A stretch of 64,000 nt of DNA from Planotetraspora kaengkrachanensis (GTDB lineage Bacteria; Actinomycetota; Actinomycetes; Streptosporangiales; Streptosporangiaceae). Positions 44,604 to 53,240 of the stretch are shown piece by piece. The stretch spans positions 30,139 to 94,138 of the forward strand of contig NZ_BONV01000049.1 in NCBI RefSeq assembly GCF_016862895.1. The letters run 5' to 3'. The notes below the pieces were generated by a model, which searched no databases, was not told the origin of the DNA, and saw only the letters and a program-made list of their open reading frames with translations. A program made the translations under genes and the position numbers. Numbering within the stretch: position 1 is the first letter of the stretch; the number at the start of each line of letters is the position of its first letter.

Positions 44604-45596
44604 TCACCCCAACGGGGCGGTGGCGAACTCCTTCATCCCGTCGGCGAACGTGATCGCCGCCCGGAATCCGAGCTCCGCGGCCGCTCTGGCCGGTGAGGCG
44701 ACGATGTGCCGTACGTCGCCGAGGCGGTACTCACCGGTGACGACCGGAGCGGGGCCGCCCCGCTGTCCCGCCAGCTCGGCGGCCATCTCCCCAACGGTGT
44801 GGGGGCGGCCGCTGGCGATGTTGTAGGCGGTCAGGGTTCCCGCCCGCCCGCCGGTCGCCTCGAGGGCGGCGAGGTTGGCCACGGCGACGTCGCGGACGTG
44901 CACGAAGTCGCGCCGCTGCCCGCCGTCTTCGAAGACGCGAGGAGCGCGCCCCGCCTCCAGGGCCGACCGGAAGATGGCCGCTACCCCGGCGTACGGCGTG
45001 TCCTTGGGCATCCGCGGGCCGTAGACGTTGTGGTAGCGCAGGGCGACGGCGGTCCCGCCGGTCTCCCTCGCCCAGTTGGCGGACAGGTGCTCCTGCGCCA
45101 GCTTGGTCGTGGCATAGGCGTTGCGCGGATCCGTGGGCGCGTCCTCACCGATGGTCTCGGGCGCGAGCGGTGACCCGCACAGCGGGCAGCGCGGCTCGAA
45201 GAGCCCTCGCACCAGGTCGGCTTCGAGGCGGGGCCCGGGGCGGACGGCCCCATGTTCAGGGCAGGAGTAGGCGCCTTCGCCGTACACCACCATCGAGGAG
45301 GCCAGCACGAGACGGCCGACACCGTGCCTGGCCATCGCGGCGAGGAGCACGGCCGTGCCGTACACGTTGATCGAGCTGTAGTCCGGCAGATCGGCCACGT
45401 CGACCCCCAGCCCGACCTTGGCCGCCTGGTGGACCACCGCCTCCGTTCCTGGCAGCACCCGGTCGAGCGCCGACTGATCACGCACATCGTCACCCGCCCG
45501 CGCGTCGAACCCGATGACTTCGTGACCGGCCGCGGCGAGCGTCTCGGACACGTGGCTTCCGATGAATCCGGCCGAGCCGGTGAGCAGGACCTTCAC
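44604..45596 (-). CDS. NAD-dependent sugar epimerase/dehydratase with zinc-knuckle insertion
   Basis: 330 residues of the extended SDR (GalE-like) family. NAD loop LLTGSAGFIGSHV, Ser in LVLASSMVVYGEGAY, catalytic YATTK, LRYHNVYGPRMPKDTPYAGV, FEDGGQRRDFVHVRDVAVAN. Between the Ser and the Tyr lies an extra segment with SCPEHG and, 25 residues later, RCPLCG: a C-x2-H...C-x2-C set that could bind zinc. Nucleotide-sugar substrate unknown. Convergent with the polytopic membrane gene. Confidence 0.9.
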   Translation of the reverse strand: MKVLLTGSAGFIGSHVSETLAAAGHEVIGFDARAGDDVRDQSALDRVLPGTEAVVHQAAKVGLGVDVADLPDYSSINVYGTAVLLAAMARHGVGRLVLASSMVVYGEGAYSCPEHGAVRPGPRLEADLVRGLFEPRCPLCGSPLAPETIGEDAPTDPRNAYATTKLAQEHLSANWARETGGTAVALRYHNVYGPRMPKDTPYAGVAAIFRSALEAGRAPRVFEDGGQRRDFVHVRDVAVANLAALEATGGRAGTLTAYNIASGRPHTVGEMAAELAGQRGGPAPVVTGEYRLGDVRHIVASPARAAAELGFRAAITFADGMKEFATAPLG

Positions 45597-45656
45597 TCGC
45601 CCACCGTAGATCCGTCATCCGCCTGTGACGGCGCGTCCGGACGCGGTGTTCGCGTC

Positions 45657-45663
45657 ACGTAAG
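45657..45663 (-). promoter_or_regulatory. CTTACG motif, cluster copy 2
   Basis: On the minus strand GGTCTTACGTGACGCG lies 60 bases before the epimerase start, in the same orientation as that gene. It differs from the other copies by ending in T. Confidence 0.3.
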
Positions 45664-45820
45664 ACCTTCGCAGCCGTCCCTTGGCGTGATCAAGGTAAGA
45701 ACCCAGGCTCAGCGGTCGCCAAGCATGTAGGAGCTGCAGCCAGAGCTGGAGCCCCTCGTAGCCCGTTTCCTTGCCATGCGGGTGTCTCGATCGCGTGTGG
45801 CATGACCATGAGGAGTCCTG

Positions 45821-46294
45821 ATGACCGTCCTGAACCCCGGCGACCGTTTCCCGGCGCTGACCGTCTCCCTGCCCGGAGGCGGCGAGATCACCGTGCCCGA
45901 TGCCCTGTCCGGCGACTTCGGCGTAGTTCTGGTCTACCGGGGTTCGTGGTGCCCCTACTGCAACGGCCAGCTGCGGGCGTTCCAGCGCAACCTGGACGCG
46001 CTCACCGAGGTCGGGGCGCGTGTGGTGGCCTTCTCCGTCGACGACGAGGCCACCACGCAGGCGACCATCGACAAGCACCACCTCACGTTCCCCGTCGGGT
46101 ACGGCGCCGACGCCCGGAAGGTGGCGGAGGCCGTGGGGGCCTTCGTCAACCCCGATCCGGAATTCCTCCAGTCGACGGGGTTCGTGCTCGACCCCGACGG
46201 CAAGGTGATCGTCAGCGTGTATTCGAGCGGTGCCATCGGCCGACTCGTGCCCGAAGACGTCATCGGCCTCATCCGCTACGTACGCGAGCACTGA
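45821..46294 (+). CDS. AhpC/TSA-family peroxiredoxin-like protein
   Basis: 157 residues. PGDRFPALTVSLPGGGEITV, VLVYRGSWCPYCNGQLRAFQ with a CxxC at the active site, VVAFSVDDEATTQATIDKHH, FPVGYGADARKVAEAVGAFV and a FVLDPDGKVIVSVYSSGAIG end. This branch (WCPYC) acts as a thiol peroxidase or disulfide reductase. Divergent from the epimerase gene. Confidence 0.9.
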   Translation: MTVLNPGDRFPALTVSLPGGGEITVPDALSGDFGVVLVYRGSWCPYCNGQLRAFQRNLDALTEVGARVVAFSVDDEATTQATIDKHHLTFPVGYGADARKVAEAVGAFVNPDPEFLQSTGFVLDPDGKVIVSVYSSGAIGRLVPEDVIGLIRYVREH

Positions 46295-46348
46295 CGCTGC
46301 CCGACTCGTCTCCGCCGCCGCGGGCACGCGACCCCGCGGCGGCTGGGG

Positions 46349-47026
46349 TCACGAGCGGTCGGCCGCCATCCGGTTCTGTTCCGCCATGACCCGGCGCATG
46401 TCCCCGGCGGCCCGTATGGTGCCGCGCACCGTCCCGGTTACCTTCGATCGCCCCGTGCGCGGTAGGTAGTCCACGTCGGTCTCGGCGATGCGCCATCCGG
46501 AGGCGGCGGCGCGCAGGACCATTTCCAGCGGATAGCCGAACCGGCGGTCGGCGAGGTGCAGCGCGAGCAGGTCGAGGCGGCGGGCCGCCCGCATTGGTCC
46601 GAGGTCCCGCAACGGCGCTCCCGTACGGCGGCGCAGGCGCCCGGCCAGCACCGCGTTGCCGAGCCGGGCGTGCAGGGGCCAGGCCGAGTGGGACCGGGCC
46701 ACGCGGCGGCCCAGCACAAGGTCGGCCTCACCGGCCATGACGGGGTCGGCGACCCGGGGCAGCTGCCGGGGATCCAGCGAGGCGTCGCCGTCCATGAAGC
46801 ACACGAGGTCGGAGCTCGCGGCCGTCAGCCCTGCGTGGCAGGCGGCGCCGAACCCGCGCCGCGGTTCATGCACGACACGGGCCCCGAACGAGGCCGCGAC
46901 CTCGGGGGTCCGGTCCGTCGAGCCGTTGTCGACGACGATCGGGTGAAACCCGTCTGGCATGCGCTCCAGCACCCACGGCAGGGCGGCCTCTTCGTCGAGG
47001 CAAGGCAGCACCACATCGATGTCCAT
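46349..47026 (-). CDS. Family 2 glycosyltransferase
   Basis: 225 residues, GT-A fold: DIDVVLPCLDEEAALPWVLE, PIVVDNGSTDRTPEVAASFG, DLVCFMDGDASLDPRQLPRV (DxD metal site), RRTGAPLRDLGPMRAARR and ETDVDYLPRTGRSKVTGTVR. Similar to dolichyl-phosphate mannose synthase-like and TIGR04283-type transferases, a usual companion of DUF2064 proteins. It may supply the sugar-lipid for the polytopic enzyme. Confidence 0.9.
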   Translation of the reverse strand: MDIDVVLPCLDEEAALPWVLERMPDGFHPIVVDNGSTDRTPEVAASFGARVVHEPRRGFGAACHAGLTAASSDLVCFMDGDASLDPRQLPRVADPVMAGEADLVLGRRVARSHSAWPLHARLGNAVLAGRLRRRTGAPLRDLGPMRAARRLDLLALHLADRRFGYPLEMVLRAAASGWRIAETDVDYLPRTGRSKVTGTVRGTIRAAGDMRRVMAEQNRMAADRS

Positions 47027-47061
47027 GGTCCCGACCGTAGGACGGCGCAGGGAATGACTTC

Positions 47062-47068
47062 CTTACGA
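47062..47068 (+). promoter_or_regulatory. CTTACGA motif, cluster copy 3
   Basis: CTTACGAGCCGGTGACATG lies between the glycosyltransferase and molybdopterin-oxidoreductase genes. The 70 bp after it are strikingly AT-rich for this genome (TTAATTACCTTAAAAGC) and include CCAAT-GACAT-ATTGG just before the start at 47197, so the real promoter may lie there. Confidence 0.35.
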
Positions 47069-47196
47069 GCCGGTGACATGCGTTCCCAGATTCACGGCGC
47101 CGCCCTAGGCTTCGCAGAAATGCACATTAATTACCTTAAAAGCATTTATGAGCATTACTTACGCTTCCAATGACATATTGGGTCAGGAGTTGAAAG

Positions 47197-48534
47197 ATGA
47201 CACGCGAGAACGCACCCACTGAGGGACGGCGATCCCGGTCGTGGCGTCCGCGCATTCCGACCCTGCCGGAAGACCCACCGCCCGGTCCTTTCCGGCCGGA
47301 GTTCTGGCGCAGCCCGATCCGCGGTCCCTGGCTCACGTCAGTGCTCGGGCTGATCTTGCTGGTAGGCGTGCCCATTGTGGCGATCACCGGGCTACTGTCG
47401 TACGCCGCATACAACCCCTGGTTGCCGCTCAACGACCTGACTCCAGGCAAGGGGCTGCTGGGCTTCTACCTGTTCGACTGGCCCACGAACCCGCCATGGC
47501 TCTATCGGCTGACCCAGGGCACTCACGTCGTCCTGGGGCTGACGCTCTTTCCGGTGCTGCTGGCGAAGTTGTGGTCGGTCATCCCCAAGCTCTTCGCCTG
47601 GCCGCCCGTGCGGTCCGCCGCCCAGGCGCTGGAGCGCGCCAGCCTGCTGCTGCTCGTCGGGGGCGCGGTGTTCGAGTTCGTCACCGGCATCCTCAACATC
47701 CAGCTGTTCTACGTCTTTCCCTTCTCGTTCTATCCGGCCCATCTCTACGGCGCATGGATCTTCCTCGGGGCACTGGCCGTCCACGTCGCCCTCAAGATGC
47801 CCCGCGTCGTGAGCACGCTACGCACGCGCGGCCTGCGCGACCTGCGCACCAACCTTGCGGACACGCGGCCCGAGCCGCCCGACACGAGCGGGCTGGTCAG
47901 TCCCGCCCCCGCGCCGCCGACCATCTCGCGGCGCGGCCTGCTCGCCTTCGCCGGCGGCGGAGCGCTCACGGTCTTCGCGCTGTCGGTCGGGCAGAGCATC
48001 GACGGATGGCTCCGCCGCACCGCCCTGCTGGCTCCCCACGGCCGGGTCTACGGCACAGGCCCGAACGACTTCCAGGTCAACAAGACCGCGGCCTCCGTCG
48101 GCATCGTCACGGCGCAGACCGGCGACGCCTGGCGTTTGGAGGTCATGGGCCCGCACCCGGTACGGCTGTCGCGAGCCGACCTGCTGGCGATGCCGCTGTA
48201 CACCTACGCCCTGCCCATCGCGTGCGTCGAGGGCTGGTCCACCCAGCGGGAATGGACCGGTGTGCGCCTGGCCGACCTGGCCCGAATGGCCGGGGCGGCT
48301 CCCGGTGACACACAGGTCGTCGTCCGATCATTGCAGAGGGGCGGGGTGTTCAGCCGGGTCACGCTCAGCGCGAGGCAGGTTGCCGATCCCCGCTCGCTGC
48401 TGGCTCTCCGTGTGGGCGGGGCCGACCTGTCCCTCGACCACGGATACCCGGCGCGGATCATCGTCCCGAACGCGCCCGGCGTCCACAACACCAAGTGGGT
48501 CCGCATGCTCGAGTTCGGCCCGGTGACGGCGTGA
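47197..48534 (+). CDS. Membrane-anchored molybdopterin-dependent oxidoreductase
   Basis: 445 residues. The N-terminal half holds four membrane helices with His residues suited to b-type heme ligation (GTHVVLGLTLFPVL, YPAHLYGAWIFLGALAVHVA). An Arg-Arg-Gly segment (SRRGLLAFAGGGALTVFALS) starts the second half, and a sulfite-oxidase-type molybdopterin domain follows, with the Mo-ligand Cys in ALPIACVEGWSTQREWTGV. The fusion resembles a YedY/YedZ-like unit in one chain, suggesting a membrane-linked, outward-facing reductase. Substrate unknown. The next gene starts 12 bp later. Confidence 0.9.
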   Translation: MTRENAPTEGRRSRSWRPRIPTLPEDPPPGPFRPEFWRSPIRGPWLTSVLGLILLVGVPIVAITGLLSYAAYNPWLPLNDLTPGKGLLGFYLFDWPTNPPWLYRLTQGTHVVLGLTLFPVLLAKLWSVIPKLFAWPPVRSAAQALERASLLLLVGGAVFEFVTGILNIQLFYVFPFSFYPAHLYGAWIFLGALAVHVALKMPRVVSTLRTRGLRDLRTNLADTRPEPPDTSGLVSPAPAPPTISRRGLLAFAGGGALTVFALSVGQSIDGWLRRTALLAPHGRVYGTGPNDFQVNKTAASVGIVTAQTGDAWRLEVMGPHPVRLSRADLLAMPLYTYALPIACVEGWSTQREWTGVRLADLARMAGAAPGDTQVVVRSLQRGGVFSRVTLSARQVADPRSLLALRVGGADLSLDHGYPARIIVPNAPGVHNTKWVRMLEFGPVTA

Positions 48535-48545
48535 GGGGAGGACGG

Positions 48546-49067
48546 ATGTGGCGTGATCTCCACCGGTGGGCGGCCGCGCACTACGGCGCCGACCCGTTGC
48601 ACCTGCTCGCGCTGATCGCCTGCTTCGCGCTGGCCGGATACGCGGCGAGCCGGGTCGTGGTCGCAGGCGTCTGGGTCGGTTTCCTCATCTGGTTCGTCGG
48701 TGCCGCGATCTTCCATGACCTCGTGCTGCTCCCGCTCTACGCCGTCGCCGACGTGGCCACGCGCTCGGTCTCCCGCCGCTTGCCGGCGGGCGGCGCCGGA
48801 TGGCCGCGGTGGACCAATTACGTGCGTGTGCCTCTGGGGTTGTCGGGGCTGCTGTTGCTCGTCTGGTTCCCGTTGATCCTGCGTGGCTCCCAGCACGAAT
48901 ACCGGAAGGCGGTAGGGCTCGACACCTCTCCCTACCTGGGCCACTGGCTGCTGGTGACCGGCGTGTTGTTCGCGGGTTCGGCGCTGTCCTATGCCGTGCG
49001 GGTGCGCAGGGCGTCGCGCCGCGAGCACCGGCGGGCAAATCTTACGAACCGGAGAACACGTCGTTGA
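48546..49067 (+). CDS. Integral membrane protein, unknown
   Basis: 173 residues with four membrane segments (about 16-32, 39-63, 95-115, 130-152). GGGAGGAC precedes the ATG and the gene follows the molybdopterin oxidoreductase by 12 bp, so the two form an operon. A possible quinone or heme partner of that enzyme, but no motif proves it. Arg-rich C-terminus. Confidence 0.8.
   Translation: MWRDLHRWAAAHYGADPLHLLALIACFALAGYAASRVVVAGVWVGFLIWFVGAAIFHDLVLLPLYAVADVATRSVSRRLPAGGAGWPRWTNYVRVPLGLSGLLLLVWFPLILRGSQHEYRKAVGLDTSPYLGHWLLVTGVLFAGSALSYAVRVRRASRREHRRANLTNRRTRR
49041..49047 (+). promoter_or_regulatory. CTTACGA motif, cluster copy 4
   Basis: TCTTACGAACCGGAGAACACG overlaps the end of the membrane-protein gene, 105 bases before the propeller start. 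It shares the following CCGG-x-GA with copy 3. Confidence 0.35.
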
Positions 49068-49150
49068 TTCGGCGCCTCGCCGGTAAGCCTCTCGGGCCAC
49101 GGGGCCGCTAACGGACCGTTCGTCTTTACCCTTCCTTGAATGAGGAGACC

Positions 49151-50269
49151 ATGAAGACCACCGTCCGTGTCCTCAGCCTGGCCGGCGTCGCCGTCACCGC
49201 GGCCGCCGCGATCACCTCTCCGGCCTTCGCATCGGCCCGGTCCGGCAACGAGTCCGCCCACCCGGTGTTCGTGCAGACCGACAACCCGCAGGGCAACACG
49301 GTCGTCGCGTACGACCGCAGATCTGACGGCTCTCTCACCCGCGCGGGAGCCTTCGCGACCGGCGGCCTCGGCGGCGTACTCGACGGCACCGTCGTCGACC
49401 ACCTTGCCTCCCAGGGCTCCTTGACCTACGACCGGCGTCACGGCCTGCTGTACGCGGTCAACGCGGGCAGCGACACCATCACCGTCTTCGCCGTCCACGG
49501 CGACCGGCTCACCCGCACCCAGGTCGTGTCCTCGGGCGGAAGGTTCCCCGTCAGCGTCGCCGTGCACGGAGACCTCGTCTACGTGCTGAACGCCCTGGGC
49601 GGCGGATCGATCCAGGGCTACCGGCGCGTCGGCGACCGTGTGGTGCGGGTTCCCTCCTGGAACCGCGGGCTCGGCCTCGATCCGGCCGCCGGAACCCCCG
49701 GCCAGGTCGGTTTCACTCCTGGCGGCGACCGCGTCGTGGTCGTCACCAAGGCCAACGGCGACGCCATCAAGGTGTTCGGCGTGAACCCCCTCGGCGTCCC
49801 CTCCCCCAAGCCGGTCACCACGACCGAGAACGGGACCGCCCCGTTCGCCTTCACCTTCGACGACGGCGGCCGGATGGTCGTCGCCCAGGCGGGGCCCAAT
49901 GCCGTCGCGACCTACACGATCGGCCGCACGGGCAACGCGACCCGGATCCAGCAGCTCCTCACCGGTCAGGCGGCGACCTGCTGGATCGTGAAGACCGGCC
50001 CGTGGCTGTACGTCTCCAACGCGGGCAGCGGCACCCTCTCCGGGTACCGGGACACCGGCACGGGTTCGGTGAAGGCGCTCGGCACCACCGCGACCGACGC
50101 GGGCACCGTGGACGCCGCCGCCTCCTCCAACGGCCGCTACCTCTACGTGCAGACCGGCAAGGACGGGAACGTCGACGCCTTCCGCGTGAACTCCGGCGGT
50201 TCCCTCACCCGGGTCGGCACCGTGACCGTGCCAGGAGCCATCGGCGGCGAGGGGATCGTGGCACTCTGA
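49151..50269 (+). CDS. Secreted beta-propeller protein (lactonase-like)
   Basis: 372 residues. MKTTVRVLSLAGVAVTAAAA is a Sec signal with cleavage near AFASA (about residue 29). The body has seven-bladed YVTN/lactonase repeats: VVAYDRRSDGSLTRAGAFA, LYAVNAGSDTITVFAVHGD, VYVLNALGGGSIQGYRR, LYVSNAGSGTLSGYRD, LYVQTGKDGNVDAFRV. No clear lactonase metal ligands can be named from sequence. Extracellular; function unknown. GAGGA precedes the ATG at 49151. Confidence 0.85.
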   Translation: MKTTVRVLSLAGVAVTAAAAITSPAFASARSGNESAHPVFVQTDNPQGNTVVAYDRRSDGSLTRAGAFATGGLGGVLDGTVVDHLASQGSLTYDRRHGLLYAVNAGSDTITVFAVHGDRLTRTQVVSSGGRFPVSVAVHGDLVYVLNALGGGSIQGYRRVGDRVVRVPSWNRGLGLDPAAGTPGQVGFTPGGDRVVVVTKANGDAIKVFGVNPLGVPSPKPVTTTENGTAPFAFTFDDGGRMVVAQAGPNAVATYTIGRTGNATRIQQLLTGQAATCWIVKTGPWLYVSNAGSGTLSGYRDTGTGSVKALGTTATDAGTVDAAASSNGRYLYVQTGKDGNVDAFRVNSGGSLTRVGTVTVPGAIGGEGIVAL

Positions 50270-50485
50270 ACGGCGTCGCTCCAGTGATCAGGCACACTCG
50301 CGGAACGTGACCACGACCCTCGAGAATGCCTCACCAACCCCGTGGTGGGCGCCCGTTGCTGAGTCGGGCGTCCGCCACGGCCACCCCGTCATAGCTCCCG
50401 GTCGATCGTGCGCGGGCTCGTCCGCGCCGGTCGGCGATCGTCACCGCCCCAGGGCGGTCAACTGGCCCCTTGATAGGTTTTAGGA

Positions 50486-51148
50486 ATGGGATCTGTCGAA
50501 CCCGCCGCTCACGGCGACACGACGGCGACACTCGATCCTGAATCCGCCGAATGGGTGAGGGCGCTCGCTGGCGGGGGTGCGGGGCGCGAGCGCGCGCTCC
50601 TGCGGTTGCACGAGATGTTGCTTCGCGTCGCACGTGGCGAGGTGAGCAGGCGGGCACCCCGGCTGAGCATCAGCGGCCCTGAACTCGACGACCTGGCCCA
50701 TCAAGCCGCCGCCGACGCCATGATGGCTCTGACCGGCAAACTTGAGCAGTTCCGCGGGGAAAGCCGCTTCACCACCTGGGCGTACAAATTCGTGATCTTC
50801 GAGGTGTCCGGCAAGATCGGCCGCCATTATTGGCGTAAACCGGACGTGCGGCTGGACACCGAAGACTGGGAGCGGCTGCCTGACCGGATGGGGTTCGATC
50901 CGGCCCACCAGGCGGAGTGGCACGATCTGATCGTCGCCCTGCACCGTGCGGTGGACGACGACCTGACCCCTCACCAACGGCGAGTGTTCATCGCGATCGT
51001 GCTCAACGGAATCCCTCTCGACGCCCTGGTGGCCGAGATGGACTCCAACCGCAACGCCATCTACAAGACCCTCTTCGACGCCCGGCGCAAACTGGCCGCC
51101 TCTCTGGCCGCCCGGGGGTATCTGAATCACTACGCGAGGCGTTCATGA
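50486..51148 (+). CDS. ECF RNA polymerase sigma factor
   Basis: 220 residues. Region 2: LDDLAHQAAADAMMALTGKL, FRGESRFTTWAYKFVIFEVS. Region 4: DDLTPHQRRVFIAIVLNGIP, LDALVAEMDSNRNAIYKTLF, DARRKLAASLAARG. The stop overlaps the anti-sigma start (ATGA). Together they are the likely controller of the cluster to the left. The first 20 residues (MGSVEPAAHGDTTATLDPES) are non-conserved. Confidence 0.92.
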   Translation: MGSVEPAAHGDTTATLDPESAEWVRALAGGGAGRERALLRLHEMLLRVARGEVSRRAPRLSISGPELDDLAHQAAADAMMALTGKLEQFRGESRFTTWAYKFVIFEVSGKIGRHYWRKPDVRLDTEDWERLPDRMGFDPAHQAEWHDLIVALHRAVDDDLTPHQRRVFIAIVLNGIPLDALVAEMDSNRNAIYKTLFDARRKLAASLAARGYLNHYARRS

Positions 51149-51366
51149 GCGAGTGGTCACAACTCGAACGTTTCCTGCAGACCGATCCTGAGGACGTGGG
51201 ATGCGGCGAGGCGATGGAAATCATGCACGTGTACGCCGACCTGGTGCAGGCCGGCGCTGATCCTGAGGCGCGATATCCGGGCGTGGCGGCACACCTGCGT
51301 GCATGCGGCCCATGCGCGGAAGACCTCGAGGGCCTGCTGGCCGCGTTGAATGACCCTCACGACTGA
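51145..51366 (+). CDS. Zinc-finger anti-sigma factor (small ZAS)
   Basis: 73 residues: GCGEAMEIMHVYADLVQAGA, YPGVAAHLRACGPCAEDLEG. The H-x3-C-x2-C set (HLRACGPC) is the ZAS motif. No membrane helix, so a soluble and possibly redox-sensitive anti-sigma factor. Translationally coupled to the ECF sigma gene. Confidence 0.88.
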   Translation: MSEWSQLERFLQTDPEDVGCGEAMEIMHVYADLVQAGADPEARYPGVAAHLRACGPCAEDLEGLLAALNDPHD

Positions 51367-51374
51367 ACGTTGGC

Positions 51375-51842
51375 TTACGAGCGCCAGCCCTCCCGCAACG
51401 CCTCTGCTGCCGTGACCACGGCGGCGCCCAGCAACACGATGTCCTTGACCAGGAACTGGCCGACAAGAGACAGCTTCGGTTCCCTGCGCTTTTCCTGCCA
51501 CGCCTCTGGTGTGGTGGCCAGGAAGCTGAGCGTGACGGCGAACATCCCCGCAGCGGCCAGACTGCCGAAGGCGGAGGCTCTGGGGGCGAACGGCCTAGCC
51601 GCGATCAGGGATCCGAACAGGATTTCGCTGATGCCGATGAGCCGGGCCAGCCGCCGCTCGCCGTACCTGGTGGCAAGGCGCGCGAATGGTGGGCTGGATA
51701 CGATCATGGGGCGGATGTTGTCCACCTCGTAGTCCTCGAATTTGAGCCGTCCGATCAAGAGCAGGTTGAGGACCAGTCCGAATCGGAGCGTCGCGGCTCC
51801 CGCGGTTTGCAGGTTCTGGATTGTGGTGTCTCGTGGTCCCAT
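51375..51842 (-). CDS. DUF417 (YkgB/RclC-like) membrane protein, copy 3
   Basis: 155 residues, four membrane segments: LRFGLVLNLLLIGRLKFEDY, VSSPPFARLATRYGERRLAR, LIGISEILFGSLIAARPFAP, LSFLATTPEAWQ, SLVGQFLVKDIVLLGAAVVT. The family core is kept but the sequence is far from copy 1. AAGGGGG precedes the ATG at 51842. Convergent with the anti-sigma gene, 8 bp apart. Confidence 0.88.
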   Translation of the reverse strand: MGPRDTTIQNLQTAGAATLRFGLVLNLLLIGRLKFEDYEVDNIRPMIVSSPPFARLATRYGERRLARLIGISEILFGSLIAARPFAPRASAFGSLAAAGMFAVTLSFLATTPEAWQEKRREPKLSLVGQFLVKDIVLLGAAVVTAAEALREGWRS

Positions 51843-51995
51843 GCTGCGATCCCCCTTCGCAATGGGTTTCGGGCGACTCACTGGCCTATGTGATCACTAA
51901 ATTCTGCGATGCGAGGCCAGGGCAACTGCTGACAGGCCGTCTCCCGGGCTCGCCGCCGGCGACGGGCACGTGGTCCCAGCGCATCCGTGCGTGGC

Positions 51996-52547
51996 CTACG
52001 AGCGCCATCGCCGGATGAGCTGGTCGGCCAGGCCGGGTAGGTCCGGTGCGACAAGGTTGGGCTGGGGCAACGAGGCGATAGGCAGAGGTGCGTTGCCCGG
52101 CCGGGTGATCAGGCCCGCGGTGTAGCCGGCGCTTTGAGCGCCCACGGTGTCCCAGACATGGCAGGCGACCATGAAACACGTCGATGGCGGCACCGCCAGT
52201 TCCTGGGCGACCAGGTGATAGACCTGCGGGGCGGGCTTGTAAGCGCGAACGGTCTCGACGGTGAATTGCCGCTCGAAGAACGGCGCTAGGTCGGAGTGCT
52301 CCAGCGGGCTCTGCCCGCCGGGGTTGGCCGGGGAGTTGGTCAGCGTGACCAGGCGGAAGCCCGGGTTCTTGAGCTTGGTCAGACCCGGCTCCACGTCGGG
52401 ATGGGCGGGCATGGTCAGCATGGCCTGTCTGATCTCCTCCACGTCGTCGTCGGAGACCTGAACGCCGTGGATCTCGCCGACCATCTTGAGCAGCCCCTGC
52501 CCCAGGGTGAAGTAGCCCTCCCAGAGGCCGGACAGGGTGGTCGTCAT
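51996..52547 (-). CDS. Haloacid dehalogenase type II, N-terminally truncated
   Basis: 183 residues covering the cap and back half of a HAD type II dehalogenase: TLGQGLLKMVGEIHGV, FRLVTLTNSPANPGGQSPLE, VETVRAYKPAPQVYHLVAQE, MVACHVWDTVGAQSAGYTAG. The N-terminal strand with the nucleophile DxDxT/FDVNETLLD motif is missing, and the ATG used here lies inside the cap domain. Upstream is unrelated sequence in other frames. The product cannot be a normal dehalogenase; probably a pseudogene that still has an open frame. Confidence 0.7.
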   Translation of the reverse strand: MTTTLSGLWEGYFTLGQGLLKMVGEIHGVQVSDDDVEEIRQAMLTMPAHPDVEPGLTKLKNPGFRLVTLTNSPANPGGQSPLEHSDLAPFFERQFTVETVRAYKPAPQVYHLVAQELAVPPSTCFMVACHVWDTVGAQSAGYTAGLITRPGNAPLPIASLPQPNLVAPDLPGLADQLIRRWRS

Positions 52548-52599
52548 CGAGTATGTGGTCCTCCTCGGTGAGCCCCACCACCTCCTTGAGCCGGTCCAG

Positions 52600-53240
52600 G
52601 TCCTGCATGGTCAGCGGCGGAGGCGGCAGCCTCCGCCGCGCCATGGGTGTAACCGGGTATGGCGTCGGCATGCTGGGTGACGAGTTTCGGTTTCGCAGTG
52701 TGCTCAGTCTTCACAAGAGCCCCTTGGTACGACGTCGCAAATCGGGCCTTGAAGGACCTCAGTGCCGACATCCTGTGCGGTGCCTTCGATCTGCGGAGAC
52801 GTGTCCATCCATGGAGCGGCCAGGATGTCTCTGACCTGGGCCGTAAGCCCCTTGAGATCCGGCTTCCCCCTGGCCTACCCATTCGGTAACCGCTACACCT
52901 CGACCGCAAGCGCGCGACGCTTCGACGGCGCTCGGAAATGAGGCGGATGGTCACCCGTCAGCTTGGTATCCGGAAACGCAGACCAATCAGGCCCTCACCG
53001 CCCTGGCCACGCGCCTGACGCTGATCCACGAGAAGATCAGGATCGCTCGCTTCACCAGACGCGCGAACTGTTTCGCATCCAGGCCGATCTCATGGCCCAC
53101 TCACATCCTCCTCGGCGATCTCCACAACGACAGCGCAGCGATCACGCACGGCATCGCCGCGGCGTTGTGTGCGGAAGAGGCCGGCGCCAACCAGGCGGCG
53201 GCGCTGAGTGCCCAGGCGAAGACAGAAAGATGGCGCAACC
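52600..53240. other. Eroded interval between dehalogenase and IS debris
   Basis: No intact gene. One plus-strand stretch (about 53100-53210: LLGDLHNDSAAITHGIAAAL, CAEEAGANQAAALSAQAK) has strong coding-type codon use but no start, stop or family. The rest shows nothing recognisable on either strand. Confidence 0.4.
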
